Below, one piece after another: positions 10,901 to 22,410 of a stretch of 64,000 bases of DNA. The notes beneath the pieces are model-generated. The model saw only the letters and a list, made by a program, of their open reading frames with translations, was not told the DNA's origin and made no database searches. Source of the stretch: Bryoerythrophyllum caledonicum (lineage: Eukaryota > Streptophyta > Bryopsida > Pottiales > Pottiaceae); contig OZ020515.1 of assembly GCA_963971425.1 (NCBI GenBank), forward strand, positions 20,704,637 to 20,768,636. The letters are read 5' to 3'. The stretch's first letter is position 1, and each line of letters starts with the position of its first letter. Both the position numbers and the translations under genes were made by a program.

Positions 10901-13679
10901 TTTATTTCCCAATCAAATTTGCACTTAGGATACCAGATCTAAAATCCCAGGTCAAATGTTGATAGAAACCTTTAAAGATATGACGTTGTCTCGCATTGTG
11001 CCATACCTGAAGTGAACCAACAAAATTATATGCAGTAAGTGTGACGTAGTACAGGATTCAAGTTCAAATTCAAATCCTACTTGACCAATAAAATTTCCCA
11101 ATTTTCATCTGCCTCATACCCATGCCAACTTTAAGAGAAGCAGCTTTTTGAAAACAAAAGATGGTATGATGGCGCACCTCACAGCCATTGAACCGGAACA
11201 TCGCGTTGCGCACATTCCTCCAATTGTAGCGCCAGGACCTGCACGAGATAACGGATGGGCATAATAAAATACTAGCCTCATAAGCAGATATTGTAGAACA
11301 GAAAAATGATATGGTGTTTATTACAGTTATCCGTACTTATCGAAAGATAGCTGATCATTAATGTTTGCATTAAACGCTTTAAATTCCAAAATTAACTCGT
11401 GAATCGCTTATAACCACCTGTTAGCAGAATATTTTACGCGCCATAAAGGCAATAATTGGTAGAGTTTCTCTTCTAGGTCCCCAACCCTCGTGAGATATTC
11501 TCCTTAAGCAGATGACTAAGAGACATAGAAGAGAACTATTACCTGAGTAAGCATAAAAGAGAAGCATTACCTGGATCCAGAGGAAAGAAGAGGCCATAGG
11601 GTTTTAAATATTGATTCAATTCGATCCAGCCAATCCCTGGTTCGACTACGACATCCATATCTTCCAAATGTAACTCCTTGACTTTCTGCACACATCCAGT
11701 TCAACCCATGTTCATTTGGAAGATTACCATCCTTTGTTGTATTGCATAAAAAGGTCGTTGACAAGGAGAAGTAGCAAAGCAAGTTTCATACAGTCATGCG
11801 AAATTTTTTATTTTGGCTTGAAATATTCTTCACTGGATCTGTCCATTACGGTATAAATTTTCATTTCTTTCATTTTCAAAAATAGAAAAGACAAAAAGCA
11901 GGAACTAAATAAATTCAAAAGCACAGTTGTGCGGCACAAATGTACCTTCATTGAATTCATGTTGATGCTAACTCCTTTGTAAGGAGTCATGGTGTGTCCT
12001 TCGAGCGACGTCCCACCTGCAAATGGTGTTACAGGGATCTGGACAGAGGAAGCAATCCAAATCCATCAAATGTCGAAGCTCAAGAGAACACCATCGTAAA
12101 AAATGCAGCGTTCCAGCATGGGAGTAGCTTTCGACTGAACCATAAGAAAAAATTGCCATAAACAATGATTTGGTGTATGTTGCAGACCTTGTATTTTTTA
12201 CAAGCTTTCACGATTGCAACCACCTCCTCTTGAGATCTGAAAACAACTCAGTAGTGAACAAAGTCACAAAGGGTGTTCCAAACAGACAAGAATCTACCTG
12301 ATTCCTATATCAACTCTATGCACAGAAACTCACATAGGATCGAGAAAGAATTATGGACGAGTCCGTTAACATCATTAAGTGCTCTTCAAGTCCATAATCC
12401 TACGTATTCATTTCGATTGGCTAATAAAAGGCGGCACAGATGTGTAAATGCAAGCTCCATGGTACCAGTCGAGATATCTTCAGCTTACTTTGGATGCACT
12501 ACAATGTCTGGGATGGCATCCACGGAATGATATGTGTTCCATGGTTTGGCGTGTAATTCCCGTTCCTCCACATCTACAACAACCCTATCCTCCTAACAAT
12601 CCGAGGTGATCTTAGACTTTATAAAAAGAACCGAGTCATAGTATTTCATACAAAAGTAAAAAAAAGAACCAAAATCAGAAACTCAGTACACAAAACATTG
12701 CCATTCAAGTGATAGGAACAGTACAAAAGAAAAAAATCTAAAAGAATTTCAAAATGAACATTGCCACTGTTCCCAATCATATGTCCCATCAGCGCTAAGA
12801 TAGTTGGAAAGCTCTACTTAATCATAAAACCAGTAATAACGAAAACATTCAACAACAAATAGAGAGAGCCGTTACAGGGCGATTAGGATTTGACTTACAT
12901 CACAGGCAGCTCTCAATTCGGCAAGAAGACGGGCTACGGCGTCCGCGCTAAGGTTCCGAGGCGTGTCCTTGCTGCCATCAATTTCCACCAATTAGTATTG
13001 TCTGGTTGGAATCAATTCCACCACATTATTCAACACACATACCCTTCAAATGGTAAGATGATTTGCACCAAGCTGAGCTGCTTCATGGCCTACTTTAATC
13101 TGGGAACATTAAAGCAGAATTCCGCCAGCAAAACATCTTGTAAACTAGATTCAGTACACTGTCGATCTCATCGACACGAAACAACTGCTCTGCCGTAGGC
13201 AAATATATTTGAAAGACCTATTTATCTCTTGCGCAATCAATTTCACAGACACGTCAAGCTCCACTGCCATTCTAGTTCGAGAAAACCACTCCTCCAATTC
13301 GAAACTACGCTTCAATTCCAAGTCCAGAACTCCTAAACTCGACAAATCGCTGTGATCATCATTCGCAAGACACTTACCTCGCGTCTACCGTCGCCGTCGC
13401 ACGAGGCGCTTCAACCTGTTGCGCCGCAACCGGCTGCAGCAAGCTCAGGAACCCCGCCACGACCGCCAGTCCTCCTCCTCCTGCAACAACCGCCGCGCGC
13501 GTCCTCCATCGCGCTTCTCTCTCCGAGTCCGCCCGCTCGCCAGCAACAACTCCAGTCAAGGCGCGAACTCCAGCCGCGGAAGCGGAGTCCACAACCCGGA
13601 GCGAACGCCGCCGCCGCAGCAGCAGCAGCAGCAGCGCAGCCCCGCTCCGCGAATGCGCCATTGCCTGAAGCCCTAGCAT
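7924..13679 (-). CDS. DLD: Mitochondrial D-lactate dehydrogenase (cytochrome), 18 exons
   Basis: FAD-linked oxidase that oxidises D-lactate, including that formed from methylglyoxal by the glyoxalase route, and passes electrons to cytochrome c in mitochondria. Exons (minus): 13378-13679, 12899-12971, 12489-12592, 12188-12236, 11946-12038, 11571-11685, 11178-11238, 10970-11006, 10611-10672, 10326-10422, 9930-10004, 9602-9710, 9363-9472, 9148-9210, 8932-9011, 8599-8729, 8390-8433, 7924-8043. They join in frame to 574 aa, close to plant DLD length. The N-terminus is Arg-rich with a hydrophobic segment (about 62-85), consistent with mitochondrial import. FAD domain: [15 protein letters not shown] (about 178-192) and [16 protein letters not shown] (about 246-260). 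C-terminal domain: HAGDGNFH (482-489), [10 protein letters not shown] (526-535), LMNPGK. A second ATG at 13661 is an equally good start. The gene looks intact. Confidence 0.93.
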
Positions 13680-14585
13680 CTGTAATTCAACAGCAATCTT
13701 CCAAGCTCTTGAGCTCTCGCTCTACAACACAAACTTATGAATGAGCTTGTGAGCCAGTTCCACTTGTTCACACTTCTACTTGTCACCTACACATGACTGA
13801 TAATTTCTGATGCCGGACCTTGACCCTTCAATGGGGGACCATATAAGGTAGGCCCCCCTAAAACCGACAAGTTAAGGAATGTGCATATACGGAGGGAGGA
13901 GATAATTACACTATTACTTTTCACTCATAGCCAATAGAATTGCAATTTCAACCCAAGTGATTTCGTATTTTTTAGATGAAAACTGAATTAGTTATGAATT
14001 TTCAAACTAAGCAGCCATGTTTAGTGGGTGGCCAGCAGTAGGTACCCCGTAGCTAACAGCCAAAAGTAAGGCTCTTGACTGTTGAGTTGGTGGTAATGGG
14101 ATGGAAGAGGGTTTGATGTACCCCAATTTTGTAGGCATTGGCTATGGGTTTTTGTTGGTTATGGGGGGTTTACCTTATACGGTCACGTATTTTACTCCAA
14201 GCATACCCAAAAATGTACTAAATTTTAGCAAGACATACACCTTTGGATTGAAAATTCTTTAACTAACATGTTTCAGTTGGAGGTGATTTCAATATTTGAA
14301 CCTTATCATGCTCACATACGACACCATACATGTAGAACACATGACCAATTTGGAATTCCTCAAGCTTGTAGTAGGTGCAATAATTATCTAAACTAAAATT
14401 GTCATGTGTCATTAGATTGGGCTCAACACAAATACAAACTTTTGATACTATGGTATACATCAATTCCTACACCTTGTATGTCAAAGACACCAAAAATGTC
14501 ATGTTGCAACCCAAATGTGACTTCTTGGACCTCTGCGGGATATTCAAAAGCATTCTTTTTTGATGTAGAAGCTAAAACTTCCTAT
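13680..14585. other. Upstream flank of DLD, no gene seen
   Basis: Probable promoter side of the D-lactate dehydrogenase gene. It contains a short hairpin (gggggacc ... ggccccccta, about 13831-13860) and AT-rich DNA. The plus-strand frame at 13352-13744 is the antisense of DLD exon 1. Confidence 0.45.
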
Positions 14586-14726
14586 GAAGAAGAAGATGAA
14601 CTACGGTCACCGTGAATGAAGTGTCCGTTTGTTCTACTAATGAAGCGATGCCTATTGGACAAAGGATTGGTAGTATGGAACTACTTCTTCCTCTCAAGAA
14701 TAGACACTATATGATAAGAAGCTTGA
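14586..14726 (-). mobile_element. Diverged 3'-end fragment of the non-LTR family
   Basis: Begins gaagaagaag, a degenerate hairpin (ctacggtcaccg), then tgaatgaagtgtccg, ggattggtagtatggaact, acttcttcctctcaag and tagacactat. This is the minus-strand 3' terminal module also present at 44.05, 45.9 and 57.4 kb, more mutated here. No clear target duplication remains. Confidence 0.65.
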
Positions 14727-15056
14727 ACGAGCCCTTTCAAGTTTGACGGGGAGGTGGTTTAGTTTTATTATGAATTATGGTAGGGATTAGTTATTTTCTA
14801 GTCCTCTCTTATGGTACTTTTCTAGTCTAAAACTCCTACAACTTATAATGATTCTAATGTAACTTAGCATGGATTGGGCAAAAAAATTTCAACTTCTCTC
14901 CTAAAGCAAACTCCAGTTCTCTCAACTTCTCAACTAAAGCAAACTTGGACACCTAACTACATTAAACATTTTTTTTATGCGCTCACAAGTTGAGTTTATG
15001 TAGCTTCGGATGGAATTGGTAGAAATATTTGAATGGACCTACGATTCACTTGAATT
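14727..15056. other. Intergenic sequence
   Basis: AT-rich. A direct repeat (tctcaacttctc and ctaaagcaaact words) occurs around 14890-14945. No gene is seen. Confidence 0.4.
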
Positions 15057-15412
15057 AGAGCATCTCCACCCATTTGCCGGGTGTGGGGTACAGACCGGGT
15101 AGGTGCCTCAATGGAGAGCGGCGTCCATGGCCGGCACCGCTAGGCTGCCCTTTGGCCAAGCTCTTGCCCACTCCGCAGCAGCCCGAGGTTGGCCATCCAG
15201 GCTACGCTTATTGGTTACATTTTTCCGCTACTCTCATTTCAAGAAGTTAATGTTTGTCCCCGCAACTTGCACTCACTCCGAATAATTACTACCACTTTGA
15301 AAACCCCCACCATTGGTACGAGGGCAATAGGGTCCTTGACTAAGGTAGGCCTTGCCATGCCTCATTTCCTCCAATCGTGATCGGGGCCGGGCAAAGGATG
15401 GGGTTGCTGTAA
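15057..15412. mobile_element. Probable MITE with 'agagcatctccacc' type ends
   Basis: The left end ttagagcatctccaccc, followed by atttgccggg, is matched in reverse complement by gccgggcaaaggatgggg at 15384-15403. The same 'gagcatctccac' end appears at 28.7, 29.7 and 34.9 kb, so it marks a repeated family in this genome. The ends are imperfect and no target duplication was resolved. Confidence 0.45.
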
Positions 15413-15550
15413 GGTGAAAGAAAAATGTAAAAGTGCACTTAAATATAATAAACATGACCTTTGGCCACGTACAGAGTGAAGGTCCAAACGACAAGCTTTA
15501 CAAATCAAATAGTGTAAAATGGAGAGCGGCGTCCATGGCTGGCACCGCTT
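15111..15550. repeat. Pair of 30-bp direct repeats about 408 bp apart
   Basis: The word atggagagcggcgtccatgg, followed by c/t ggcaccgct, occurs at about 15112-15142 and again at 15520-15550 with one difference. Near the second copy, an inverted pair caaatagtgtaaaatgg (15507-15523) and ccatttcacactatttg (15587-15603) forms a possible stem. The mobile origin is not identified. Confidence 0.6.
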
Positions 15551-16532
15551 TACTAGTCATGCCCATATAATTCACAAGGATTGGATCCATTTCACACTAT
15601 TTGATGTGATACTATGAGAGCAATCGCACCAGCCGGGCCAACCTCCACACCAAAGGCAAAAAGTTTTGGAGAACCTCGTTGAACCTCTTTATCACAGCCA
15701 AAATGTTCATGCCAATGCTTGACGTCCCTCCAAAAATTTGCAAATCCATAGTATCTTATCATGATTGTTGCATACACTCTAAGAGGTCAAACTATCTAAA
15801 TCTGGGGTGCCTGAAATATGGGGTGCAAGAGACGAGCAACACGTGGTAATGGAGTGGACAAATGGCGTAGTCCCACTGGAGAGAATAAGCTCCAAAGCTT
15901 CAATAGAGAATGAACACTATATTCACGTTGGTCTCCTCCGGAAACCAGAGTTCGTCTTCCATAGCTTCGCCGACTCTGCATCAACCACTCGATCGCGTTC
16001 TTTGCCGTGCTCTCCACCGTATGTAATGGTGCACATGCTTGAATGCCTACATCAAATTGGATCTATTTTATTCTACAACTTATTGATTAGACAATCAAAT
16101 TCAATCTATCCCCTCAAGTAGTACATTTGTCCGTTTAAAATCTAACATCAAACTTGTATAAGTTTATGCCATCTTCTAAAAAATATTAATGGTTCTAAAA
16201 TAGCAAGACGCATCTGACATAAAAAAAACACCCTCAACATTCATATGAAGTATAAATTACAAACATAGTTAAAGATTTCAAAGAGTTAAATAATCTTGAT
16301 AGAAATACTTATGTATGTGAAGTTCAATCATCGAGGGGATAACGGAGGAGGTATGGATGGTATCCCTTCTAAGAAAGGGAGGGAATGAGGCACAAATCAT
16401 TACAGTAGTGCCTTTTCAATCTTGAATGGGGAAAGGGGCCTAGGTGAACTATGGCAAAGGCCTAGGCATACGCCTCTAGGCCCCAATTAGCCCCAATCTA
16501 CAACGGTAGTTCTTTTTGAAAAATTTCAACAC
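15551..16532. other. Intergenic sequence
   Basis: No gene or element was identified apart from the short inverted pair described with the direct repeats. The 104-codon frame at 15807-16121 has no recognisable feature. Confidence 0.4.
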
Positions 16533-17050
16533 TTAGGGTATGTTCACACATGGACTTTTTTGTTTAAGAGACAAGATAATTGTTTAAGACCATGGCTGAA
16601 ATCATCCTAATTCCTTTTACGATCTTCATGAACGTGATCATGCCAAACCGCTTCCAGCCCTCGCCGCGAAGCACTTCAAACAGATATTTTAGTATCCTTT
16701 AAAAGAGATATCGTTTCTTTGCCTCCTTGAATGCCTTGCACAAGTTGCTAATTTGATGGTCGTTGTTTGCTAATGGTTCAACTTTTGCCCACTTACGTAA
16801 AAGCACTCGGAGATATGATAGTTCTTCATTTCCAGAAAAATCACAATTACTAAATAGCGGGGAGTGTTCATTGCTAAATGCGACCTAGGTCCTCCAAAGA
16901 CCAGTCTTATCTTGCTCGACCTAGCTCGCCACCTCTGCCGCCATGTAGGCTTGACATTTAATAAAGAACCGTAGTGGGAACACTTTATAACTTTTTCAAA
17001 TTAGTTTAGTAAACTTGCCCTAGTAAAGTCTAGGTGTGAACATACCTTTA
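16533..17050. mobile_element. Tourist-like MITE (PIF/Harbinger type) with TTA duplications
   Basis: TTA at 16533-16535 and 17048-17050 flank a 512-bp segment. Its left end gggtatgttcacacatgg (from 16536) and the reverse complement of the right end (aggtatgttcacacctag, ending 17047) agree at 20 of 23 positions. TTA duplication with G-rich ends fits PIF/Harbinger MITEs. There is no coding capacity. Confidence 0.65.
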
Positions 17051-19020
17051 GAGTTCAAACTTACTATATCTAAAATCTATATTTCTTCAATGCATAATCA
17101 ACTAAAATATCTCCAAATCAAGCCAATGATGGGTGTTGTCATTTTCTTGAGCTTAAATGTTCACTACCAACTTTAGAGCTTTCTTCATAGGAGCCCTAAT
17201 TGTCTTAGGAATGCTTCTCTTTTTTAAAGTCGAAACAATTTGAATATCATCATCTATGTCAATAATCCTTTCTTTCATCCTTTCATTTATATTCATTCCT
17301 ATTCCTTGACTTTGAAATTCACTTTTAACAGCCGAATTTGGGATAGATTAATGAAGTCACAAATACAACAAGAAGGAAATTCTCAAAGGACAACCGGCAC
17401 CAAGCCCAAAGCACATAAGCACCACAAGGCCAACAACTGCATACATAAGGTCAATCAAGGAAAATGAAACAACCAATAGGACCTACAAAGACCAAGACAT
17501 CCAAAAGGCTAAGACCAAAGAAGTCCACAACAACAAAAAACCAGTCCAGTTCAAGAGGAAGAGAGGGCCTCTCAAAACAAGAAAAATCCAAAGAATACAA
17601 AGAAGGTGGTCCGAGACAAAGTACGTGTGCCAGCATGACCGCTGAAAAAGATCTACAATTTCAATGGAATCGAAAGATTTTCTCTCAGAGAAAGACCCTA
17701 AGGCTAAGAAACGAGGCTATAACAGAGCGACATGGTTTCTTGGAAGGAGAGCCGAATCACCGAGAGATGACAAGGCAGGGGTTGCCAGGAGGATGTAAAG
17801 ACTGTCCGAGGTGTTCTCCGACGAGAACGCAAATTGGGCACAGAGGTCTTTGTTTAATTGGAGAGAGTCTGGAAGGACCACAACCGAGGTGTCGAGAAGG
17901 GCCCTGGTGCAGAGGTAAATGTCGGCAAGAATAGCCATTGTCACATCCTCGACAAATCTTTTAGCTTCCTCTCTAGCTCCAGGTCAAAAGGAGGCAATGG
18001 GGATACTCAAAGAAGACCAAGAAGGGGAATCAACAAAGGAGAGCTGAGGAAGGGCAGATTGCGAGAGACTAGACCGAAAACTCTTGAAACGACTGGTGAG
18101 ATTGCAAGAAAGGAACTGTCCTTGTGGAACAACTTTGAAATTTAGTTGAAAAGGGTTGAAATGCACTACATGAGTTTGGTCCAAAAATTTCTACACCTAT
18201 AAGCTGCTATGGTTGGGCAAAAACAAATAAGGATTTTGACGAAATCCATTTATTTTTTGTACTTGCAAAAAATTTATGGCAAATAAAAACCTCACCACTT
18301 GTTTTTTTTAAAACAGAAAAGTAAAACTAAGACAAATGAGAGAGATAAAGCAAACAAAGAAGCCTAGCCGTTTATAACAACCATTCTTTTTCAAGTCTAA
18401 ATGGCCTTTTGATCTAACAATCGACATATTCTAATCTTTTTTTGAGTATGTAAATGAAAAAAATTGAAATCTTCTTAACTAAAAGTTGGGCTTCTTTTCT
18501 TAGTTGTCTCAATTTCTTACTGAGCAAACAACTCCTTGGCTCCAAACCACCATAAAGTACTACCATGTCACCGACATTTTGGACCATGACGTCTATTGGC
18601 CATTGGCCTTTGGTGTGAAGCCAAAGAATTCATTTTTTTCTACTCCACCAATCACATTGTTAGATTTATAACGCCCAAGCCTAAGGGCGTCCCATTATCT
18701 ACACAAATCTTTACTTCATGGAATGGTCCCCCCAAGCAGGCCTCAGAGAATCTCACACGAAAAAACCTATGCAGGGTAGAAATTTTGCAAGAGTTTTAAT
18801 TGTCCCATAATTTTTCTTCTATGGAATCTCTTTTGTATTAAACCATTTTTGCATCATCTATTTAAGAAATCAAGCAAGCCTTGAGTGTTTGTGTTGTGCA
18901 TGTGAGTTAACGGCATGTCGTATAAAGAAAGATCGATAACCACAACAAATCGAAAGTCCTAACCAACATCAAATAAACAAAAAACATACACTAAAATAAG
19001 TATACGTAATACACCCTCAA
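17051..19020. other. Intergenic sequence, no gene seen
   Basis: AT-rich with several open frames (for example 156 codons at 17464-17934, Lys/Arg-rich) that show no domain and no partner exons. A possible 3' LTR of the gypsy relic could lie below 19020, but I could not match it to a second copy. Confidence 0.35.
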
Positions 19021-19454
19021 ATGCCCCCCCCTAGCGGATAAAGAGACCCTCTATCCAGTTAAAACCATACACCACTAACAAGACTAAACGCCACAGTGAT
19101 GTCGCTGCAACAACTGTACGCATCCAGTTGAAGATGTCGCCCGTCGCCGAATCAATAAGCATATGGAGAAGTAACAAAGAGAGGATAGGCCGGGTGCAAT
19201 GTGAGCCCCAAAATTAATCGCCTCAGGCAACTTTGTTGGCAGTTCCTTAAGCAATCTCCACGTTGCCTATCCCTGAATTGAAACTAGAAACTCCAACCAG
19301 ATGGCAACGCACCACACAGTGACAAGTCCACGAGAAATTCAAGCCGTTTCATCGGGTGAAACATGGCTCGAAGACCTCTCACAACGAGGGCAAGTCCAAC
19401 CCTTGGACAGTAGAGTAGAAGGAAGCGGCCTCAGGAAGCCATATGCCAACCATG

Positions 19455-20600
19455 CTAGCAATGGTCACAAAGCAATATGGTAGCCGCGCCCTTCTTCTCA
19501 TCATACACAAAACACGGAAGGCCGTCGGGCACAACCGCCAACTCCGAATGAACGGAGCCATCAATGGGTAAATGGTATGGAACACAATTCTTAGAGTGCT
19601 CCCGACACTCTCGGCCATCTTTGCCTTTGAGCAACAAGATGCCACTGGGCAACACATCCTTCACACAAAGAATGGTGCGCCCAGCCTTGACATCCAACAT
19701 TGTAGGTGCCTCACATAGCAAAAAAACGTAATCCCCCATGGAAAAACGTCCCAACTGAGGTCGATAGGCACCGCTACGAATACGAGCGTACGGTAAGGTA
19801 TCACGATGCTGAGCAATGGACAAGTTCTCCATGGCCATGAGCATAGCTCGCTTGAAGAACTCCGCTCGATCCCATAGACACTAGGCCGACACCTTTGGAT
19901 CGTCCAAATCCACAACTAGAGCCAACTTTTCTCAAACGGAACTCGGTAAAATTGGATCCCACCCATACAACAACTGATACGGACTGAAAGCAGCCAGTGA
20001 AGCCTGCCGACTAAATCAGTACCCCATGGCTATCCACGGTATCATCAGATCTCAATCATGGTAGCCACCCTTAAGTAATCCATACTTTTGTAGGCCCTGC
20101 TTCACGGTCTGAACAACACGCTCCGCCAAACTGTCCGCTTTCGGGTGATCCCGAGAAGTGGTACGATGGTCAATCAAAGCCTTGGTACACAAAGCTTTGA
20201 AAGCCCCAAGGAACTCACGTCCCTGGTTAGTCAAAACCTCAACTGGAGCTCCAAAACGAGCCAACACCCGGTTGAGGAATGGTATGGCCGCCAACTCTGA
20301 AGAGTTCTCCAGAAGAGCCACAAACTCAATCCACTTGGTGAAATGCTCCACCATCACCAAGACATACTTGGCTCCGCATGGAGTCACGACAAGTGGACCA
20401 GCGAAGTCCAAGATCACCGGTATCCTAGTCGCATAAAAGGCAAAGGCTGCAACTAGGCTAACAAGGTGTTGAAGTTGGATCTAATCCGATTACATACTTC
20501 ACATCGAGAAATATATGTGGCAACCTGCTCATACATGCCGATCCACCAGTATTGGCTGTGCAACATCGAATAAGTCCGTTGCACACGAAAATGTCCTAGG
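19455..20600 (-). pseudogene. gypsy integrase remnant with substituted catalytic residue
   Basis: HHCC zinc-binding segment at 20453-20600 (HEDLGH ... CEVCNR); catalytic core at 20417-20052 with LDFAGPL (first Asp), EVLTNQGREF where the usual second Asp is Asn, and HPKADSLAERVVQT (Glu kept). The C-terminal segment 19844-19455 (RFSMGDYVFL, VKDVLPSGILLLKGKDGRE, NCVPYHLP) matches gypsy integrase tails. Stops separate the pieces. Confidence 0.8.
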
Positions 20601-21318
20601 TCTTCGTGTACTTGCCATACCAACAAAGCCCTTTGATTTGGCCTTAGAACTATGCGTCTAGTCTCATCTGGCCACACCCAAAATAGAAGGCCGTTCTCCC
20701 AACGGAACCTTGCTATTTGGTATCCAACTCTATCACGCTCCATAGGAGAAAGAGTTGGGGGAAGTGTCCCATGTTGTAGCTTGTGCAAGACTGGACATTC
20801 TTTCCACACATTGCTAACAACTTCAGCCCTATCCGGTTCCTCATCCGTTGTCAAATCATACATCGTTGATGTGGTGCTAGACATCAACGTGATGTAAGAT
20901 GCTCCATGCCACCTTGGGACTGACTCCATGTCACAGTCCCCATGCCACCTAACACCAATGAAATCCTCCTCCAAAGGACTTGGATTGCGAGATAGACCAT
21001 CTGCATCCAAGTTCATGATGTCGGCCTGATGTACAACCTCAAAGTCATACTCCTGAAGCAATATAGTCCACCTGGCAAGCTTGCCAGTAAGCTTGTCAGA
21101 CTCCATGAGCCACTTCAAAGGTGATGGTCAGTCATCAACGTAAAACGTTGTCTATATAAATAGGGCCTAAAATGGGCTATTGCCAAAACCGCAGCCAAGG
21201 CCTCCTCCTCATAGGACAAATAGTTGGACTCCGCGTTGTTGTTACTCCTAGAAGCAAAAGCCACAACGTACTCCCGTCCCTCATCATGCTTCTGAGTCAA
21301 CATAGCCCCCAATCCCAC
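20600..21318 (-). pseudogene. gypsy RNase H and connection remnant
   Basis: The RNase H-like part 21318-21115 (YVVAFASRSNNNAESNYLSY, EEEALAAVLAIAHFRPYLY, FTLMTDHHL) continues as KWLMESDKLTGKLARW and VVHQADIMNLDADGLSR in 21118-20900. One lost base separates TDHHL from LKWLMES, which kills the frame. The order and motifs are standard for gypsy. Confidence 0.8.
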
Positions 21319-21426
21319 AACAGTCTAGTCTATGTATAACTGAAAGGGTCGTGTAGCATCCGGATGCCTTAGCACAAGCGCTGAACCGAGCTTCAGCTTC
21401 AAAGTAGCAATCGCCTGCTCCTGCTC

Positions 21427-22410
21427 TCATCCCCAAGTCCATGGCTGATCCTTCCTCGTAAGAATAGTCAATGGCTTAGCAATCAAGCTAAAGTTCTTGA
21501 CAAACCGGCGATAGTAAATTGCCAAGCTAAGAAAAGCTCGAAGCCGTGATACGTCGGTTAGGGCATGAATCTTGTGCAACGCATCCACCTTGGCCTGCTG
21601 CACGCCAAGACCTCCTAGATCAATCATATGTCCCAAATATGACAACCGGTCGTGGAAGAACTTGCACTTGCCATGGTGCAAGCGCAATCCCTACTGCCGT
21701 AACTTCTCAAACACCGCCTAAAGGTGCCTCACATGCTCCTATGGAGTGCTACTAAAAATGATAACATCATCAACGTAGCATCGGGCAAACGGTAAACCAA
21801 TCAACACCCGGTCCATCATCCTCTGAAACTTAGCGGATGCGTTCTTGAGGCCAAATGGGAGAAACTTCCAGTGATAGAGTTGATCTTTCCCATCCTGATC
21901 AACTCCCCAGAATGTAGTCTTCACCCGGTCATCCACCATCAATGGTAACTAGTGGTAACCAGACCGCAAATTTAGAGTACTAAATACTCTTGCATGGCTC
22001 ACCGCATCAAACAACTCCTCCGGTGTGGGCATGAGATACCAGCCTCACTTGATCTTGCAATTGATCAACCTATAATTTCCACAAATCTGCTTCTCCGTCC
22101 ACTTGCCAAAGATATCCTTCTTCGATGGCATAATTGTGGTACAAGCGTACTCGCCGTTAGAAAGCTCAATCAAGCTCGTGGCCAACAACTCCTGACAACG
22201 AGTCTGAACCCCAACTTCCTTAGAGAGACTGAGCTTGTACGGTTGTTGGAAGATCAAGTGGTCGTCTTCCAACTGAATCTGAATCGGTTTGCCTCTGAAG
22301 CCCTCCAAATCATGGAAACTAAAGGCAATACAACTAAGATACGAACATATAAACGCTCGTACCGTTTGTGCCTCGGCACCGGAAGATGTGGCCTCAAATC
22401 CAAAGGCCAA
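21427..22410 (-). pseudogene. gypsy reverse transcriptase remnant
   Basis: Three consecutive open pieces: 22410-22045 (IQLEDDHLIFQQPYKLS and ANDRLINCKIK-like fingers region), 21942-21739 (FLPFGLKNASAKFQRMMD, then CYVDDVIIFS with catalytic YVDD intact) and 21687-21427 (LHHGKCKFFHDRLSYLGHMI, thumb side, ending ILTRKDQPWTWG). Stops and frameshifts lie between the pieces, so the enzyme cannot be made. Confidence 0.85.

Noticed and set aside
13352..13744. Plus-strand frame of 130 codons with poly-Ala/Gln
   Set aside because: Antisense of D-lactate dehydrogenase exon 1, which is supported by 17 further in-frame exons.
17464..17934. 156-codon Lys/Arg-rich frame
   Set aside because: No motif, no partner exon and no promoter context; composition fits chance in A/G-rich DNA.
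18600..19020. Possible 3' LTR of the gypsy relic
   Set aside because: A polypurine-like run sits at the right place, but I could not find the matching second LTR above 26200.
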